Shown: positions 44,230 to 57,682, counted from the first letter of the stretch. The stretch: 64,000 nucleotides of DNA from Fomes fomentarius (GCA_022606135.1 JABYQN010000003.1:3437535-3501534), one strand, 5' to 3'. The notes: generated by a model from the letters alone, not told the origin. A program made the numbers and translations.

Positions 44230-45702
44230 CGGAAGTTGCACTCAGCCAGCTCCGCAGTCTGAAGAACGACACGGAGCCCATCGAGTTCGACCCGTTGAAG
44301 ATTAGTGCGTACTCGTCATCCTCCCGGGTTTCGGACACGATAGTGGAGCTGATGTCCCCCCAGGCCATATCCTGAGGCCGCTGGCGACGTTCCACTGGCT
44401 GCGTGAAGTGACGCCAGATGTGTTTGCCAGCAAGACTGTCTGCAAGAGGGCAGCTTTGAACGTATGTCTCGTCCTATCCCTTCATCGACCCCTTTCTTCA
44501 CCCACGCTCACTCACACGGACACGGCTTTGAATTGTCGCTGTGATAGTCAACACTCTCCCCCACCGAACGTGCCGTCTACGCTGCGCTCGCACCCACACC
44601 AGCGACGTCCGCCGAACTCAAGTCGCACTGCCGGACGTGGGAGGACCACTTATGTGCGTCATGCGAATATTGAGCGGGAGTGTTTCTGGGGCGCGCAAGC
44701 ATGGGCTGGATGTCGAGCATGTCACGGTCGTTACGGCGGAGCGGACGATCGAAAAGGCGTTCACGGTGCGTCCTGGCTTGCTTGCCGTCAGCTGGCCCGT
44801 TTGTGTTCTGGGTGCTCATGATGCTTGAAACGTAGATCCTACCGCCGGTCAAGGGTCCGCTACCGTCGATTATCGGGCTGGAGCCTGCACCGACGGATGC
44901 AGAGTGGCTCCTTGTGCGCTCGATTGAGTGGACGACGTTCGTCAAGTCGACGTATGACACGGCGCTCGAGCAGGCGGATGTCATCCTGCGCTACTTGCTC
45001 GGTACGTCCATTCATTACCCTCCAGGCTACAGTTGATTCACGCGTACATAAGGTACCAGGCGACGGAGTACATGCATTATCGCCAGTTCGTTGCTGTCTG
45101 GGAGACTTTTGCGTGAGTTGTGGAGTGTCAGGCGCTCGAGAGGCCGCAGATGAACAAGGAGACGACTCGGAGGGCGTCGTGGCTGAGCAATCATAAAGGC
45201 TTGATCGAGCAGGCGAGGGAGGACACGATCAAGCTTTTGACGACGGATTGGCTCATGGCAGACGTAGAGGTGAACGATGGTGAGTTTTCTTGACCTGTTG
45301 CAGCGGGGGAAGAGAACAGATGCTGACGACAATGAGCGTGTAGGTGAACGGAGACGGCGCGACCTCGTCCGCATTCGACAGATATACATCCCCGAGCCGA
45401 TCATCCGCCTGCACTCAATCCTTGTCACCTCGCGCAGTCAAACATCAGAGTATGCCCCTTCTCGACTTCTCTCTCGCGTCGACGGATGCTGACCACGGTT
45501 CATGACAGGAATGTCAAACATGCGCTCTCGGCTCGTCAACATGGCCGTCGATTCGCGCTACAGGTTGTACGATGACTTCTCGAACCAGAACGGGTGCAGG
45601 CTGGGCGACTACCTTGCGGCGGTTCGCCTGGCTGTTCTTGCGGGCGTCGGACCTGTTCCGGATTCTCACTGTATGCCGTTTGAGGTGTGTTGTCGATATT
45701 GA
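44230..45702 (+). pseudogene. NUP84: Nuclear pore protein Nup84/Nup107, C-terminal part only
   Basis: Plus-strand exons read QLRSLKNDTEPIEFDPLKI; LRPLATFHWLREVTPDVFAS; TPATSAELKSHCRTWEDHL; GLEPAPTDAEWLLVRSIEWT followed by TFVKSTYDTALEQADVILRY; ATEYMHYRQFVAVWETFA; RASWLSNHKGLIEQARED; RDLVRIRQIYIPEPIIRLHS; and MAVDSRYRLYDDFSNQNGCR followed by LGDYLAAVRLAVLAG. This is the helical C-terminal half of the Y-complex nucleoporin Nup107/Nup84. The N-terminal half is missing, and a frame change at about 45530 (HALSARQ versus SRLVNMAV) breaks the last exon. Nup84 is usually single-copy, so a complete gene is expected elsewhere in the genome unless this is a rearranged or mis-joined locus. Confidence 0.8.
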
Positions 45703-45764
45703 TTCTTGTTGCCACGTGCACAATGATGGCTTGTTGTATCAGCAAGTGTCCTCAGATCGCTATC

Positions 45765-46992
45765 TCACGAGCTGCCCGTTGAATTGCAAGCTGTGGTAAG
45801 TATGGCAACACATCAGCTCCAAGCATGGACAGTGACCGCAAACAACGCGCTACTTACCGGGCAGGCCGAACTGGCTCACGATGTTGACGCACTTGTAGCT
45901 TGGAGCAGTTCCATTCAGGGGCGTTATGTGGACCTCGTTGAATCGCATGTTCGGACAGGGCGCGGCTGAGCTGCATTCAAGATCAACGACTATGTACATA
46001 GGTCAAAATATCAAACTTGAAGCTAGCATGTAGTGGAAGACGCCTTCGTGTTGCGCTGGGCAGTCCCTACCCAGTCTTCGAAGGTGAGGTTGCTGAATCT
46101 CAGCGTTGATGGGCCGTCGCTAGTAATCATCATCGCGTTCAGAAGTTCGGTCCAGGTGACACAGGGGCTGCAAGAGGACTTACGAGTGGCCTCCGATCGG
46201 GAGTGTTACTTGGTCGAACGTCACCCTTCTAGTGACTGTGCCGTCCCAGGACTTGAAATACACACCGGACACCATGTTGGGTTGGACTTGCGAGTCGAGG
46301 CGGATGAGCTGCGAGGGCAAGGCAATCATTCGAACCTGCTAGCGTACACTGCAAGTGGGACTGCATACGTTGAGGTCTTCCAGGAGAACGTTGTTCACAA
46401 TATCGTTCTGCAAGCAGCCATGCGTTGGAACAAGAGATGTCATCGCACGATGTTTGACTCTAGATATACTCACAAATTGGACATACTGTCCGAGCGACCC
46501 GAAGGCAATCCCGTTCCCGCCCCGGCAGGTGATGTCTTTGGCGACGATGTTCGTCGAGTTCTATGACGTGTGAGTTAGCCATTGCATCCAACAGAGAATC
46601 GATTGCCAGAACTGACCCCTTTTATTGCTAGACAATCGTCTCCGCAGGTTATCTGGGATACCAGGGTCAAGGAGCTCTGAAGTAGTCGAGAGTGGCATGT
46701 TTGCGTACATCCCAGCGCAGTAACGAGATCCTATCTGAACGGTATTTGTCGATTCCGTAGCCAAGCGCATCCTCGTCAGTGACGGCTGAACAGTCGATCT
46801 CAGAGCGCCTGTGAATTACCATCCGTGTTGGGCACCACACTGGCGGAAGAGAAATACGTCTGTCAGTCACCTGATGATCGTCCACCAGACGGCCAGGAAG
46901 TCGACGGCCTTGGAGCAGAACCATGGTGGGCAAGGGTTGACGTAGTGGCCACTGGTCAATGCAGCTCTTGCACGGTAACTGTCGCAGTTACA
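45765..46992 (-). CDS. GH28 glycoside hydrolase (exo-polygalacturonase/rhamnogalacturonase type), 5' half missing
   Basis: Minus-strand exons read TSGHYVNPCPPWFCSKAVDF, LAVWWTII, VVPNTD, GYGIDKYRSDRISLLRWDV, ITCGDDCLAIKG (catalytic Asp pair), NSTNIVAKDITCRGGNGIAF followed by GSLGQYV, MVSGVYFKSWDGTVTRRVTF, STLRFSNLTFEDWVGTAQRN, CPNMRFNEVHITPLNGTAPS and a last exon LPACNSTGSS with stop at 45765-45767. This is the beta-helix of fungal exo-acting GH28 pectinases, with all small introns canonical. The signal peptide and first half of the helix should lie above 46992, but the mobile element and repeat arm stand there instead. The exon crosses the arm boundary at 46941. It converges with Nup84, 62 bp apart. 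Confidence 0.85.
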
Positions 46993-47009
46993 CTAAATGG
47001 AAGGTTTGA

Positions 47010-47758
47010 CGCCCATGGCCACTCCGCCGCACTTGTACTAAGCGCTGGAAGCGCGAACATGATGTCTGAATTGTTATACAACCATCACTCAATAGATGAC
47101 TCTCAAAATATGAGTACCTCTGTTATGATATAGTACAGTATACAGAAAAATAGTTTTTGAACAGAACGGAACAGAACAGAACATGTACATGAATTTGGAC
47201 AGTGCGACACTTCAGCACTCATGTTGATTGTAAGGACGAAGCTTCACAAAGGGTTGCTTTGTCCTACATGTATCCAGCCAACAGCCACTACTGAGCTATA
47301 TATATAGTGCAACTGCATTAGCCTTAGGACAGCAACAACCTACTACTACTCTGAGCTCTCCTCTCTCCAGTGCTTCTTCTCAACTCAACAGGCTGATGTG
47401 ACCATGGTAAACCAGACAGGCTGTAATGGTTATGGGCACTGGTAAGCAAGAGATTTTGCAATTCTTCTTCTTCACCTAATCACTACACTTACTAGTACCA
47501 CTGGAGGACAAATTGGTTGAGGCTCTGAATTCTGTGAATTTGTCTGCATAAAAGGGTCTCAATATTCGTAGTACTGCTGTAGATGCTCCAATATGTGCAC
47601 TGTCAGTTCAAATTCTATTCCTCTGTATACTGTACTATATCATAACAGAGGTACTCGTATATTGAGAGCCATCTACCTCGTGATGATTGTATAATAATTC
47701 AGACATCATGTTCGCGCTTCCAGCGCTTAGTACAAGTGCGGCGGTGTGGCCATGGGCG
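47010..47758. mobile_element. Foldback element, right copy
   Basis: Mirror of 30340-31088 with the same terminal inverted repeats. Its edge nearer the spacer is followed by a 69 bp segment shared with the left arm that includes the start of the GH28 exon, then by the rest of that gene. Confidence 0.8.
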
Positions 47759-48094
47759 GATGAGAGAAACTCGACGGTGATGTTTTGTTTTGTCTTCCTG
47801 TGATGATGTGGGTCATGGTAGGACGCTTGCAATCCCAGAGCGGAACACTGCCACCACACACACACCTCGGAAGTGAACCTGAGAGCCTTGTACAAACTCG
47901 TGAAATGAGGTGCCATTGTTGCGATCGAACGAGGAAAATGTCTGCAATGAACATTTGATGTGTACATCATAACCAGGACCCTTACTGGAATATTACCAAG
48001 ATCTCCTCTCCCCTGCTTGTACCATTGACCCCTCCACCACGTTTCTACCCACTCCCTTCACAACGCGACCAATGTTCTCCTCCCCCGCATTCAC

Positions 48095-51000
48095 GCCGCT
48101 CACCTGAGTATAGTTGGTACCCTCCAGGCGATTCGATAGGATATATCGCTGCAACGAGTCCTGCAATACCGATAGCTCCCTACAGGCAATGAGAGGGAGG
48201 TCTAAGTAGCTGAACGGCTGACGTACTCGAGGAGTATGAGTATGTGAAGGGTTCATCTTCTGTCGGACTAGTCGGCACCGCGGGTCGACCTGCGCAATGT
48301 TAACATTGTAATCAATGCGAGCGGTCGATAGATCCGAGCTTACCGTACCAGGAAAGGGCAAGCCAAGTAAAACCCAACTCCAAACACGAGCTATCCAACA
48401 TCCAGACGAGACGAGACAACATGCGAGTTCGACACTCACCCAATCTGTACCGACAAGCTTCAGTGCTGTTCCTCGCAAGGTACACATCGCTGGGGAGATA
48501 GGCCGCACTCGCTCTAATGCTCCACATGTACTTCTCCAGCGCTTCACGGCTCCACCTGTCGTCGAGAACGACCGAGAAGGTTATGCAACGACGCCGGGGA
48601 ACGTAAGCAAGTCGACACTGCTGGGGAGAGTCTCTGCATCAATGAGAACTGACAGGACGTCGCTTTGGGAAATGACAAGGAAATTGAAGTGGACCTAGCC
48701 CTCCAGACTGGTTAGCCGACCTTAATGTAGTGCTTGGGGAGATATCACTAACCATGGTCGAGCGTATGCAAGGCGCGAGGAACCAGATACCAGGAATCAC
48801 TCGTCTCCTTACTTCGGCCTCGAACGCGTGTATCCGCACCTGGACGGCAAAGTCTAGCTGCATCTTACCGAACTCGACGAGAATCGCGGAGTCGCCCACC
48901 TGACGACTCCAGGACGATGTGTAGGAGGTTCCGGATGAACCACGTGCAGGGGAGGGTTGATATCTGTGTCCTCGAGGGATGAATCTAGCACAAGGGAAGG
49001 GGTGGAGGACGAATCATCGAGCTTCTCCAGGAAGCTCCCTTGTTTCTCTGCGGAGTGCTATAGCCTGACCATACGAGATCCGCTTGAAATGCACGGTATT
49101 TCCGGCTTTCAGTTGTCCGAGCTTCCAGCTATCTCACAAAGATGCTTTAGCCCAGCAAACGTACAAAGCGAAGAGATACTCACAACTCAGCAGTGGCGAT
49201 CGTGCACACACATACCCACCCATGTCTGGGCCCTCGTGCGTCAGGATGACAGGCGTGTCCCCATTCACGTCATACCCATTGACAAGGATGTTGCTAGGAT
49301 GCGAGCCACCCTCTCCACCTGTCTCTCGTGCCCATGCGATGCGTGGGCCATCCAGGCGCACACCCATCCAATTACTAGAGACGCTCACTGACCATCTCGT
49401 GTTGAAGAACTCGGTGACTCCATCGGGAGTGATGAAGGAGGAGTCGCATTGAGGTCCAGGGAGGACGTATATCATCCAGTCGGATGGGAACGTTGAGATA
49501 TGGCAGTCGGGGAGGCGGAAGAGGGTCTCAGAAGCGTGGCGAGTATTCATGACATCACATTCGGCGATCGTGAGTCTCCGGCGATGGGAGAGTGGCCCTG
49601 GTACCCTCCAAGGCTCATGGATGTGGCCTTGGAGCCCAAGTACTACCTTAGTATCTCCGAGAAGCCTCCCTTCGTTCCATTCAGGGTGACCTTCATGGTG
49701 GCGCCACTGATTGCGACCACAGCAGGGGAGTGGAAGCGAAGACGACTCAAAAGGCGAACCAGTCCATCGGACCACTGCGTGGGATGCCCAGACTGACACG
49801 ACGACCCGGGTAGTCCTGTACTGTCGTCTCGATGCCCCACTCAGCACCTCACAGGCCCTGTAGTACCCCTACATGAGCACTGGCGAACACAAGATGAACG
49901 TGAGTGACGTACCTAGCAGTGTAGGCAAATGTATCAAGGAACGTCGTCGTCGCCTTCCCAGCACGGAACCCGTCAGACTGGCAGATAGCCTGCAGGTAAG
50001 AGATGTTGTTGGGTGAGCGGTATATCTTCGTCTTCTGCAAAGCGTCACATAGTCGGTCGATCGCTTTCCCCCACGTCGATCCTGTCACGATGAGCTTACA
50101 TGCGAGCAAGTCGAAGTAGGGTGTGATGGTCGTTCCGGTCTCGACCCATGAGTCGACTCTGAGCCACTCCGCATATGGAATGTCCACCTGTTGAAGGATC
50201 CCAGGGCATGGCCTGAACTGGGCCGAGGGGTTCTCGCAGTACACGCGGACTTCAATAGCATGACTCCTGCGTTCGGAAGAGGGGGTCATGTATTGTCCCT
50301 GGTCGTAGTATGGAGGGGAGAGGATGCCATCGCAGACGCCGTCATGCTTCGCGATTCCTTGGAGGAACATAAGCTCCACGATGTCTAGACCAGGGTGAAT
50401 CTGCAGAACACGACAGAAAGAGGATAATAATACTCGTACGGGAATGACGCAGCATGACAGGGCTGGGGGACTCGATGACTTTCTGATGACGTCTTTGTAC
50501 GCTGCATTCGCGCTCGCCCATGTGTATCGCATGTCAGGTTCCATTACCAAAGACCTGTACAAGTGAGTCACTCGTCGATCAGAGTGCATTACACAGCGCT
50601 GACCTGGACTTCGATGTGTCGCGTGGATGGGTATTATCTCTCGACGAATGACCCGTCGTCGTGGAATAGCGACTGCGACGTCCGCACAGCATGAGGGGAG
50701 AGTCAGAACGAGAAAAAAAAACACAGGACTGCATACCTGTGCGTGCGCACGGGTAGAATCAAACTTGTCTTGCACTTCTTCGGGCGAGTTGCAGATAACG
50801 AGGCCCATCCCGCCACCTCCCGCTGTCGATTTCAACATGACAGGGTAACCGACCTTGTCGGCGAATGCAACCGCCTCTTCGGCCTCTTAAAGCAGCGCCT
50901 CACATCCTGCAACAACAGGGACATCCACCTCTTGGGCCAGTTGACGTGCACCATGTATTAAACCCATCGTCGTAATTGTCTCCAGCCGGGGGCTCAATCA

Positions 51001-51331
51001 TGTTATTCCGGCGTCGGCGACCATTTGTGCGAAGGGGGCATTCTCGGACAGGAAGCCATACCCCATGATGAACCAGTGTCACTGCGTGTTCCTTGCATAC
51101 TGCGATGATAGCCTCGGCGTCGAGGTATCCGCGTGCGCTAGCTCCTGGGTCGTCTGTGTTCAACTTGAACTGGACAGCTTCGTCGGATTGTACAGCGTGC
51201 GGGGCTGTCGCATCGGAGTCGACGTATGTCGCGACAGTGCGAATGTTGAGATGGCTTGCTGTGCGGAGGATGCGCACGGCAATCTTGCCGCGGTTCGCGA
51301 TGAGAAGCTTGTGAGCTGTACTCTTGCTCAT
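48095..51331 (-). pseudogene. lamA: lamA, right-arm copy
   Basis: Same decayed gene as 26769-30003, with the same four in-frame stops and the same missing carboxylase block. It differs by a substitution near 51100 (AT[A/G]TGC, Ile to Val) and an extra C in the run at about 51061-51064, which shifts frame after HHG. Confidence 0.85.
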
Positions 51332-51602
51332 ACTGGTTGGAAGCTCTGTAGGGAGGACCGTCAGTCGGTACCCATGGGTTTCAACTGTACTTAACAGATA
51401 ACAATATACCAAAGACGGCACGAGACGTGCATATGATGTCGCGATAGCATAGGGAAAGCTCGGTGGCGCCGACCCGTGCTATCTCAAAGTATGATACTTC
51501 GGCCCTTATCTCAAGCGAGACGTATAAAAATGCGACCTGCATCCACGAGTCAACCGTCTATTCCGTTTAGGTTCCATCGCGAGGATACCCACCGTGTTGG
51601 CC
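51332..51602. promoter_or_regulatory. Divergent lamA/lamB promoter, right copy
   Basis: Mirror of 26498-26768; the four GATA-factor sites are kept. Confidence 0.5.
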
Positions 51603-52984
51603 ATGACTGGTCTCCGCGCAATCGTCAACTGTGATATGGGCGAGGTATGTGTCTCATACTTATAACATTTTGAGTTACTCTGCGTGCTATGGACAATCGT
51701 CCAGGAGGAGGCGGTGATAGCGTGCATGGTGGTCGAGAGGCAGGTGGTGTAAGGGCGCTTGGCTTCCCTTTCTCGGCGTCTCATTTTTCACTCCGTTGTT
51801 TGCTGACACTGCTCTTTCTTTCTATGTTATACGGGTTTGCGCTCTACAAGATCGTGAGTACGAACGTATTCGCATCCCTAAGCCAGATACAGACATGCAG
51901 CATATTCACAGGGAGATAACGAAGCCCTCATGCAAACTATCCACCTTGCAAATGTCGCTTGCGGCTTTCACGCATCGTGAGTGAACACGAGTAGCCCACA
52001 AGGAAGACAGTGTGCATATGACCTACTGATCATTCAGTGACTTCTTCATCATGAACGAGACGGTGCAGCTCGCCAAGAAGAACAACATCCTCATCGGTGC
52101 TCACCCTTGTCTGCCGGACCGGGGAGGCTGGGGGAGCCGTGAAATGAAGATGGAACCGGTGAGTATCCAGTCACGCTCAAACAGTAAATACATCATGCAC
52201 ATCATGTCAGGATGAACTCGCCTCATGCTTCATATATCAGGTCAGCGCCCTCACCGGGTTCCTCATTCTGCATGGAGTACCTCTGAATCATGCAAGTGCT
52301 TTCCGGGCTGCATGCTGTGATCATCGCTCACCCGAAAAGCCAGATCAAACCTCATGGCGCCGTCTACGGTATGACTGCATGCGACATTAACTTGGTGTGG
52401 GCGGTCGTGGGCGTCGCAAGGCTCTATAAGGTCCCGTTCATGGGCCTCGCAGGAACGTGCCACCAATCGGCTGCTGAGGAGCTCAGCATCCCGTTCATTG
52501 CAGGCACGTACTCCTCGCTCTCCGCAGCTATACTTCCCCGCTCATCTAGAGTGCATCCAGAGTGGTTCGCGGACCTGGCCTACAGTGCAGAAGGCAAACT
52601 TCTGATTACGAAGTGAGCTACCGTTCTCATCCTGCTGCTGAGGAACAAGCTCGGATGTGGAGGCATCTTTGCTGAACCGACTACTATGGTGGGGTGCCAT
52701 TCTCACGCCGCATCGCAGGAAGCACGACCCTGTCCCCTTGCAAGAAGTCACAGATAGGGTAAACAGATTACTCGAAGAGAAGAAGGTCTCGAGCGTGAGT
52801 GGTGCCTTGCCTCTTCCAGACGTAGTATCCGAGGTATCCATTTGTTGCCATTCTGATACCCCCCGTAGGTCACGGTCTGCTCAGATTGTTGCGCGCTGCT
52901 GATACACGCGCTGACTTACAACAGGGAGCCGTTGAGATCGCGCAGGCTGTCAAGGCGCCTGTCAAAAATAACGAGAATTTATAA
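51603..52984 (+). CDS. lamB: LamB/YcsF family protein, right-arm copy with a 1 bp insertion
   Basis: Same exon structure as 25117-26497, including the TATAC in place of an AG acceptor near 51830. One substitution changes NLAWAVV to NLVWAVV. An extra C in the run after CATTCTGATA near 52860 breaks the last conserved block (CCHSDTP), which is intact in the left copy. Confidence 0.85.
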
Positions 52985-54861
52985 GACAGAAGGGTTCACG
53001 TTCCAGTATCAGTATGTCCGTTTACATGCGATATGCAATATGCTCGTAGTTGATGGCTAGGCGTGTCGAGATGTCAAGTCGGAGCAAGGTCTCAGGGACA
53101 TGGTGAATCATGTGACGAAGCGAATCGACGTACATCCGTACTCGCAGGATGAATTGCATCCGATTGATTGGAACCCCGTTCTGATACCTCCTAGCGAGGT
53201 AGCGATTTGAGTCATCTAGCTTATATTAAGCTTCTTGTCGAGCGTATATCGACAGTCAGTGTGTCTTAGTTCCTCCTTTTGAGATACTGAGCCGCAACGA
53301 AACTCACCTCGATGAATTGTTCAGTCAGTGACGTCGCATATCAAGGCGCGTATGGATCTTGTGGTCTCCTGAGTGCTCAGGCCTTCAGGTACCTCTCTGT
53401 GAGCTTTCCTCTCTCCTCCCATCCCGCGACTGAGGTGTCTTGTACAAGAAAAGCGAGCGCATCCAGAGCATGGGACCGAATCATCGGCTGGAAGTCGCTT
53501 TCCCATCCCACGTGAGGGGCCATTGTTACTTCTCCCAGCGGGGATGCTGCGAAAGTGAGGATAACTTGGGGCGCCCACCGGCTTCACAGGGGCGCACTCT
53601 GTCCGAGAGGCTCAGAATGGTAAGCGCAACTTCAGAACTACGGTTGCGCGAATTGCCGTCGTCTACCTCCCTTACTTCCGGCTCGCTCTCCCGCAATACT
53701 TCCCTTCACGGTAATCAGAACGATAGAAATGGCCTTGACGAGACTGGAGCACTGACTGCGTCTGTCCAGGACGGGCATCCTCAGCGGTCTCCTGCCAGTT
53801 GGGACGTGTGGGTCGGAGGCGGAGTTCGCTTCGACCATCTTCTGTGCGTTCGTATGCTTTATGTGATTTGATTGGCGAAGACTGACAAGAGCAGTCAACT
53901 GAGACTGTGGGACCTCGGCTGTTGCAGGCACGACCTCGGAGTCTCGGCCTCGTCAGGCTCCGAGATGTGAAAAGCTGAAGGTTAACGCCCAGCCAAATAG
54001 ACATAAGCAAGAAGCCCCGCCTGACGCCACGTCCCATTCCTAACTTTACCTCTGGCAATGTTAATTCAAGTGCTGATCAGTCCGGTCTATCCTCAGCTTG
54101 AGTGCACTGCCAGTGAATCGTGATCTTGTTCAGCCACAGCTCTTACAGACCAAGCACCCCGCAATTTTCAGATTTTTCCTAACAACGTATCTCCTGCGTT
54201 TGTTGCATCCCCTTCGTGCCCGCTTATCATTGAAAACCATTTCACGACTACTGGGGGGTCACTCATCGCTCGAGCCCTATGCTGCCTGCACAAACGTACC
54301 AACCAAAGGTGGTCTTTCAAATCCGATTGTACGCAGTACCCTGATGCTCACAGTGGCCATTAGCTTAGTGACATCAGGACCATCCTCGAATCTCTCCATT
54401 ATCATCATCGCTTTGAGGACATAGCAGCGGAGATGGAGAGGGGTGCACAGGCCATTCGTATGATCACGTTAAGTGTCCTCGCTCGGGATGATACCTGTAG
54501 ATCTTGGTCGGCTCATCTTGTGAGTGTAGGCGATGACGGCCCTCCGTTAACACGGACGTTCCTCCGTCATCATCGGCTGGTCCGTCTTTTCACGGGACAT
54601 ATACACAAGCTCAGCCGACAATCGAAGATGAAGACGCGCTGTTTCTTCGGTACAAGACGCGTAGTGCGCAAGATTTGCCCGCCTTATGTAGAGAAGGAGT
54701 CGCGGACACGGAAATCGAGTTTCTCGGATGGCTCGGACGAGGAGATCTATGGTGGGTCGTCTCCGATGGCTCTGGTAGATGGATGAGCGAAACGATGCAT
54801 ATATGCGCCTTGCGATCACGGCCTTCCCTAGGCTCAACGCTCTATCGTTGCTTACTATTCA
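52985..54861. other. Right-arm copy of unrecognised sequences at 23.24-25.08 kb
   Basis: Contains the mirror of the unrecognised terminal exon (about 53021-53215, minus) and of the possible exons upstream of the Rad60-like fragment (plus). A one-base difference at about 53508 changes the reading of the exon with IRSHALDALAF. Confidence 0.35.
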
Positions 54862-55318
54862 TTGCATGATACTAGTATCTCATCCGACTCCGACTCTGAC
54901 TCTGACGACCTCATTCTGAACAATGCCGGAAAAGGGGGCGTGAACGGCAGCAAGGGCACATCCCGTCAGGACAAACGCGCTCGAAGTCGCCCAATCACTC
55001 CTCCGCCCGCACTAGTTGTACAGTGAGTTTTTTCTCTCGAATAACGGCAAACGAGTCTTCCCGTCTTCAAAACCTCACAGCATCGGTATCTGGACTGAAG
55101 CAGAGTTGGGTAGGTCAAATTTGGGAATACTGACCCTGTTTCACGCTCACCACTGCATACAGAGGCATTTGAAAAGACATCATACTCGTACGAATCCGCG
55201 ATCTCTTCCATCTCCATCTTCGTCACATATGCGGATCCCTGCAGTGACTAGGCTGCTCAGCTCACTCGGTCCTCTGCTTGATCAATGGGATACTTTGAGC
55301 ACGAGGCAGCGATGAAGT
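54862..55318 (+). pseudogene. Rad60/NIP45-like fragment, right copy
   Basis: Mirror of 22787-23240 with the same RARSRPITPPPAL linker and GKRVF..PHSIGIW segment. Confidence 0.4.
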
Positions 55319-56955
55319 AACCAAGTCTGCACCTTCCTCATCCGCCGGAGAGATGCATCGAGTTCCTTGACACGTACTTCCAACGCCAATCCTAGTCTCT
55401 TCAAAGTTCAAATCGTCTCGACTGTCCTCTCGCCCGTTCCCGCTTCCTCGTCGCGCCTATACGCGACATAGATGCTGTCAAAGAGGCATTACAGCTGCCG
55501 CAGTCCGTATCAGCAAAGCTGGCCGCCAGGACACCTCCAGATCCGGATACACATCTTGCGCCGATTTGTCTCCTTCTCGGGCGGAACGCATGGAAACGCG
55601 CAGTCAGGAGGGTGCATATAGTCAGGAGTCGTAATCAGAGTACGTGTCATATCTTCGTTCAGAGGCGGAAGTTCTCAAAAGGGCATGCGTAGACCTACAG
55701 TCAAACTGCTTCCCCCGAAGTCGGTACATAGGCGAGAGGGTGCATTTCTGCCCTCTAAAAATCATTGCCTCTCCCCCTGGCACGCAGTCTATGCAATCTT
55801 CATCACCGATGACGAAGCACATATATCAGATACCCACCCGGCCGTGGTCGTCGAGCAGGACGAGTCGGGGATGAGGAAGTATCGCGGCGGCGGCCCCGGT
55901 TAGAACTTCGACGAGAGAGTAGCTGGGTGAGTCTCGGTCAGGAGCAGCTGAATAGAGACTTCTCGGAAAATGGCAAAGCTGCGGCTACCCCCCTCGTCTC
56001 TGTCTCCGAACACCTTCGTCCATCTCGGCAGCGTCCTGCTCTTCCAGTGTCTCCCACTTACCATCACCATTCCCCAAGAGCGTCCGTCATGGAGGGCACG
56101 GTGGCTCCGACGACGAACAGGGCAACGGTTCTCTTGCGCCGAGCGCTTTCAAGGTGTTGACGAACCTCAAGTGGTTCTCCTCTCTTCCTCGACCTCCCTC
56201 TCGGTCGTCGAAATCGAGCAAACGGTCCAGTAGCCCGGATGTTCGCCGCTCTATGTCACCCCCAATCCCCATGGTAGAAGTCGATTTGCCCCCTCGAAGG
56301 TGGATTATTCCGAAACCAAAGCATTCGCATTCTTGGCCTCCGCCCATGAACCCGGCCGACGTGGTGGTGCTGAGGGGTTCGAGGGAGCGTGCTCGAGGAT
56401 ATGCGATGAAGATCAACGAGCTGTCGATATACGACTGTGGATTGCGGGGGTGGATGGCGGCTTAGTCTCGTGGTCAAGGTATGTCATCCCTACATATACC
56501 ATATTCTTCGGCCCGTATTACCCAGTCTCACACCCTCGTGCAAAGTCCCATCACTCAGTGCAACAAAGAGTGCAACCGTTACCTGCGGGGTTTGGGGGAA
56601 TGGCTAACTCGACTCGCTGTCGCATGGGTCCATGGCCTCTGAGATGACCTTCGCTATTCGCGCGGATGCGTACGCCGCAACGGACCTGTCCACCCGACCA
56701 AGCGATCCACCTCCGACTACAGCACCTCCCGCTATCCTCCCATACCCCGCCCTCACGCAAGTTCAGCTGCAACGCCCGCCAGCGCGAAGCTCCACGCTCA
56801 TCCTCTCTCCCACAAAGTCGTTACAGATACCAACTTCCACTTCCATGAGCTATTTCCAAATACGAAGAGAGACAGGAAGACTATACATCGCGTCACATTT
56901 CGGCCACTCTCATACCCGCACCCCGTACTGCGTTGATGAGGTGCGCGGACGGTGA
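55319..56955 (+). other. Right-arm copy of unrecognised Ser/Pro-rich sequences
   Basis: Mirror of 21160-22780. Homopolymer differences (five versus four G near 55773, others near 55880-56290) change which frames are open, so neither copy can be trusted for gene structure here. Confidence 0.3.
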
Positions 56956-56958
56956 CCC

Positions 56959-57498
56959 ATGCCTGCCCTCCGTAGCCCGTTCTTTCCTAAAGCTTGTAAG
57001 TCAACGCGACACTCTTGGTACATTCTTGTTGATCATCCCACAGTACATACGGCACAAACATGCTCAAAGCCCTGCTCCTGCTCGTCTCCGCTCTTTTCTT
57101 CGCACTGGGCATCATCCCTCCCCGGAATCGGGTGCAAGTGGGCGGCTCTGCGGCTGTAGTCCTATCACACCCTCGGCGACTTCTTCACCTACGAAGTGCA
57201 CATCCGCCCCGACCATTGCCTCATCACATCCGGGCCATACGCCTTCGTCCGGCACCCATCTTACACCGGCATCGCGCGTCTCCTTCTTGGCATCCAGCTC
57301 GTACAATTCGGCGACGGAGGCTATATATCGACCTGCCATGTAGGGGCCGGAGACCCCTGGATGCTTGTCGCGTGCTCGTGGCAGGCGATGTCCATCTTTA
57401 CGGTGATCTCGCTGTTCAGGCGGTACGCGGTGGAAGACGGCAGGCTGTGGAAGCGGTTTGGGGACGCGTGGACGGCGTATTTGCGGACGGTGGCGTAG
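56959..57498 (+). CDS. Isoprenylcysteine carboxyl methyltransferase-like protein, right copy (open)
   Basis: The better copy of 20608-21145. Here YEVHIRPDHCLITSGPYAF runs in frame into VRHPSYTG and GAGDPWMLVACSWQAM, and on to KRFGDAWTAYLRTVA and stop. The two C bases missing in the left copy are present. One intron of about 65 bp separates MPALRSPFFPKA from the helix-rich exon. Confidence 0.8.
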
Positions 57499-57682
57499 CG
57501 CTTAGTGCCTTACGTCCTGTAGCGCTTGTCTGTGTCTGACGCCTACAACTCCTGGCGCGTGTACTTAGTACCCAGGATTTATGCAACAGAAGCGCTTCTT
57601 CAGGGATTGCGACAATCATTCAGGTGATTCCCAAAGGACACTGCACTACTTCAAGCAAGTATAGTAACATCACCACTACACC

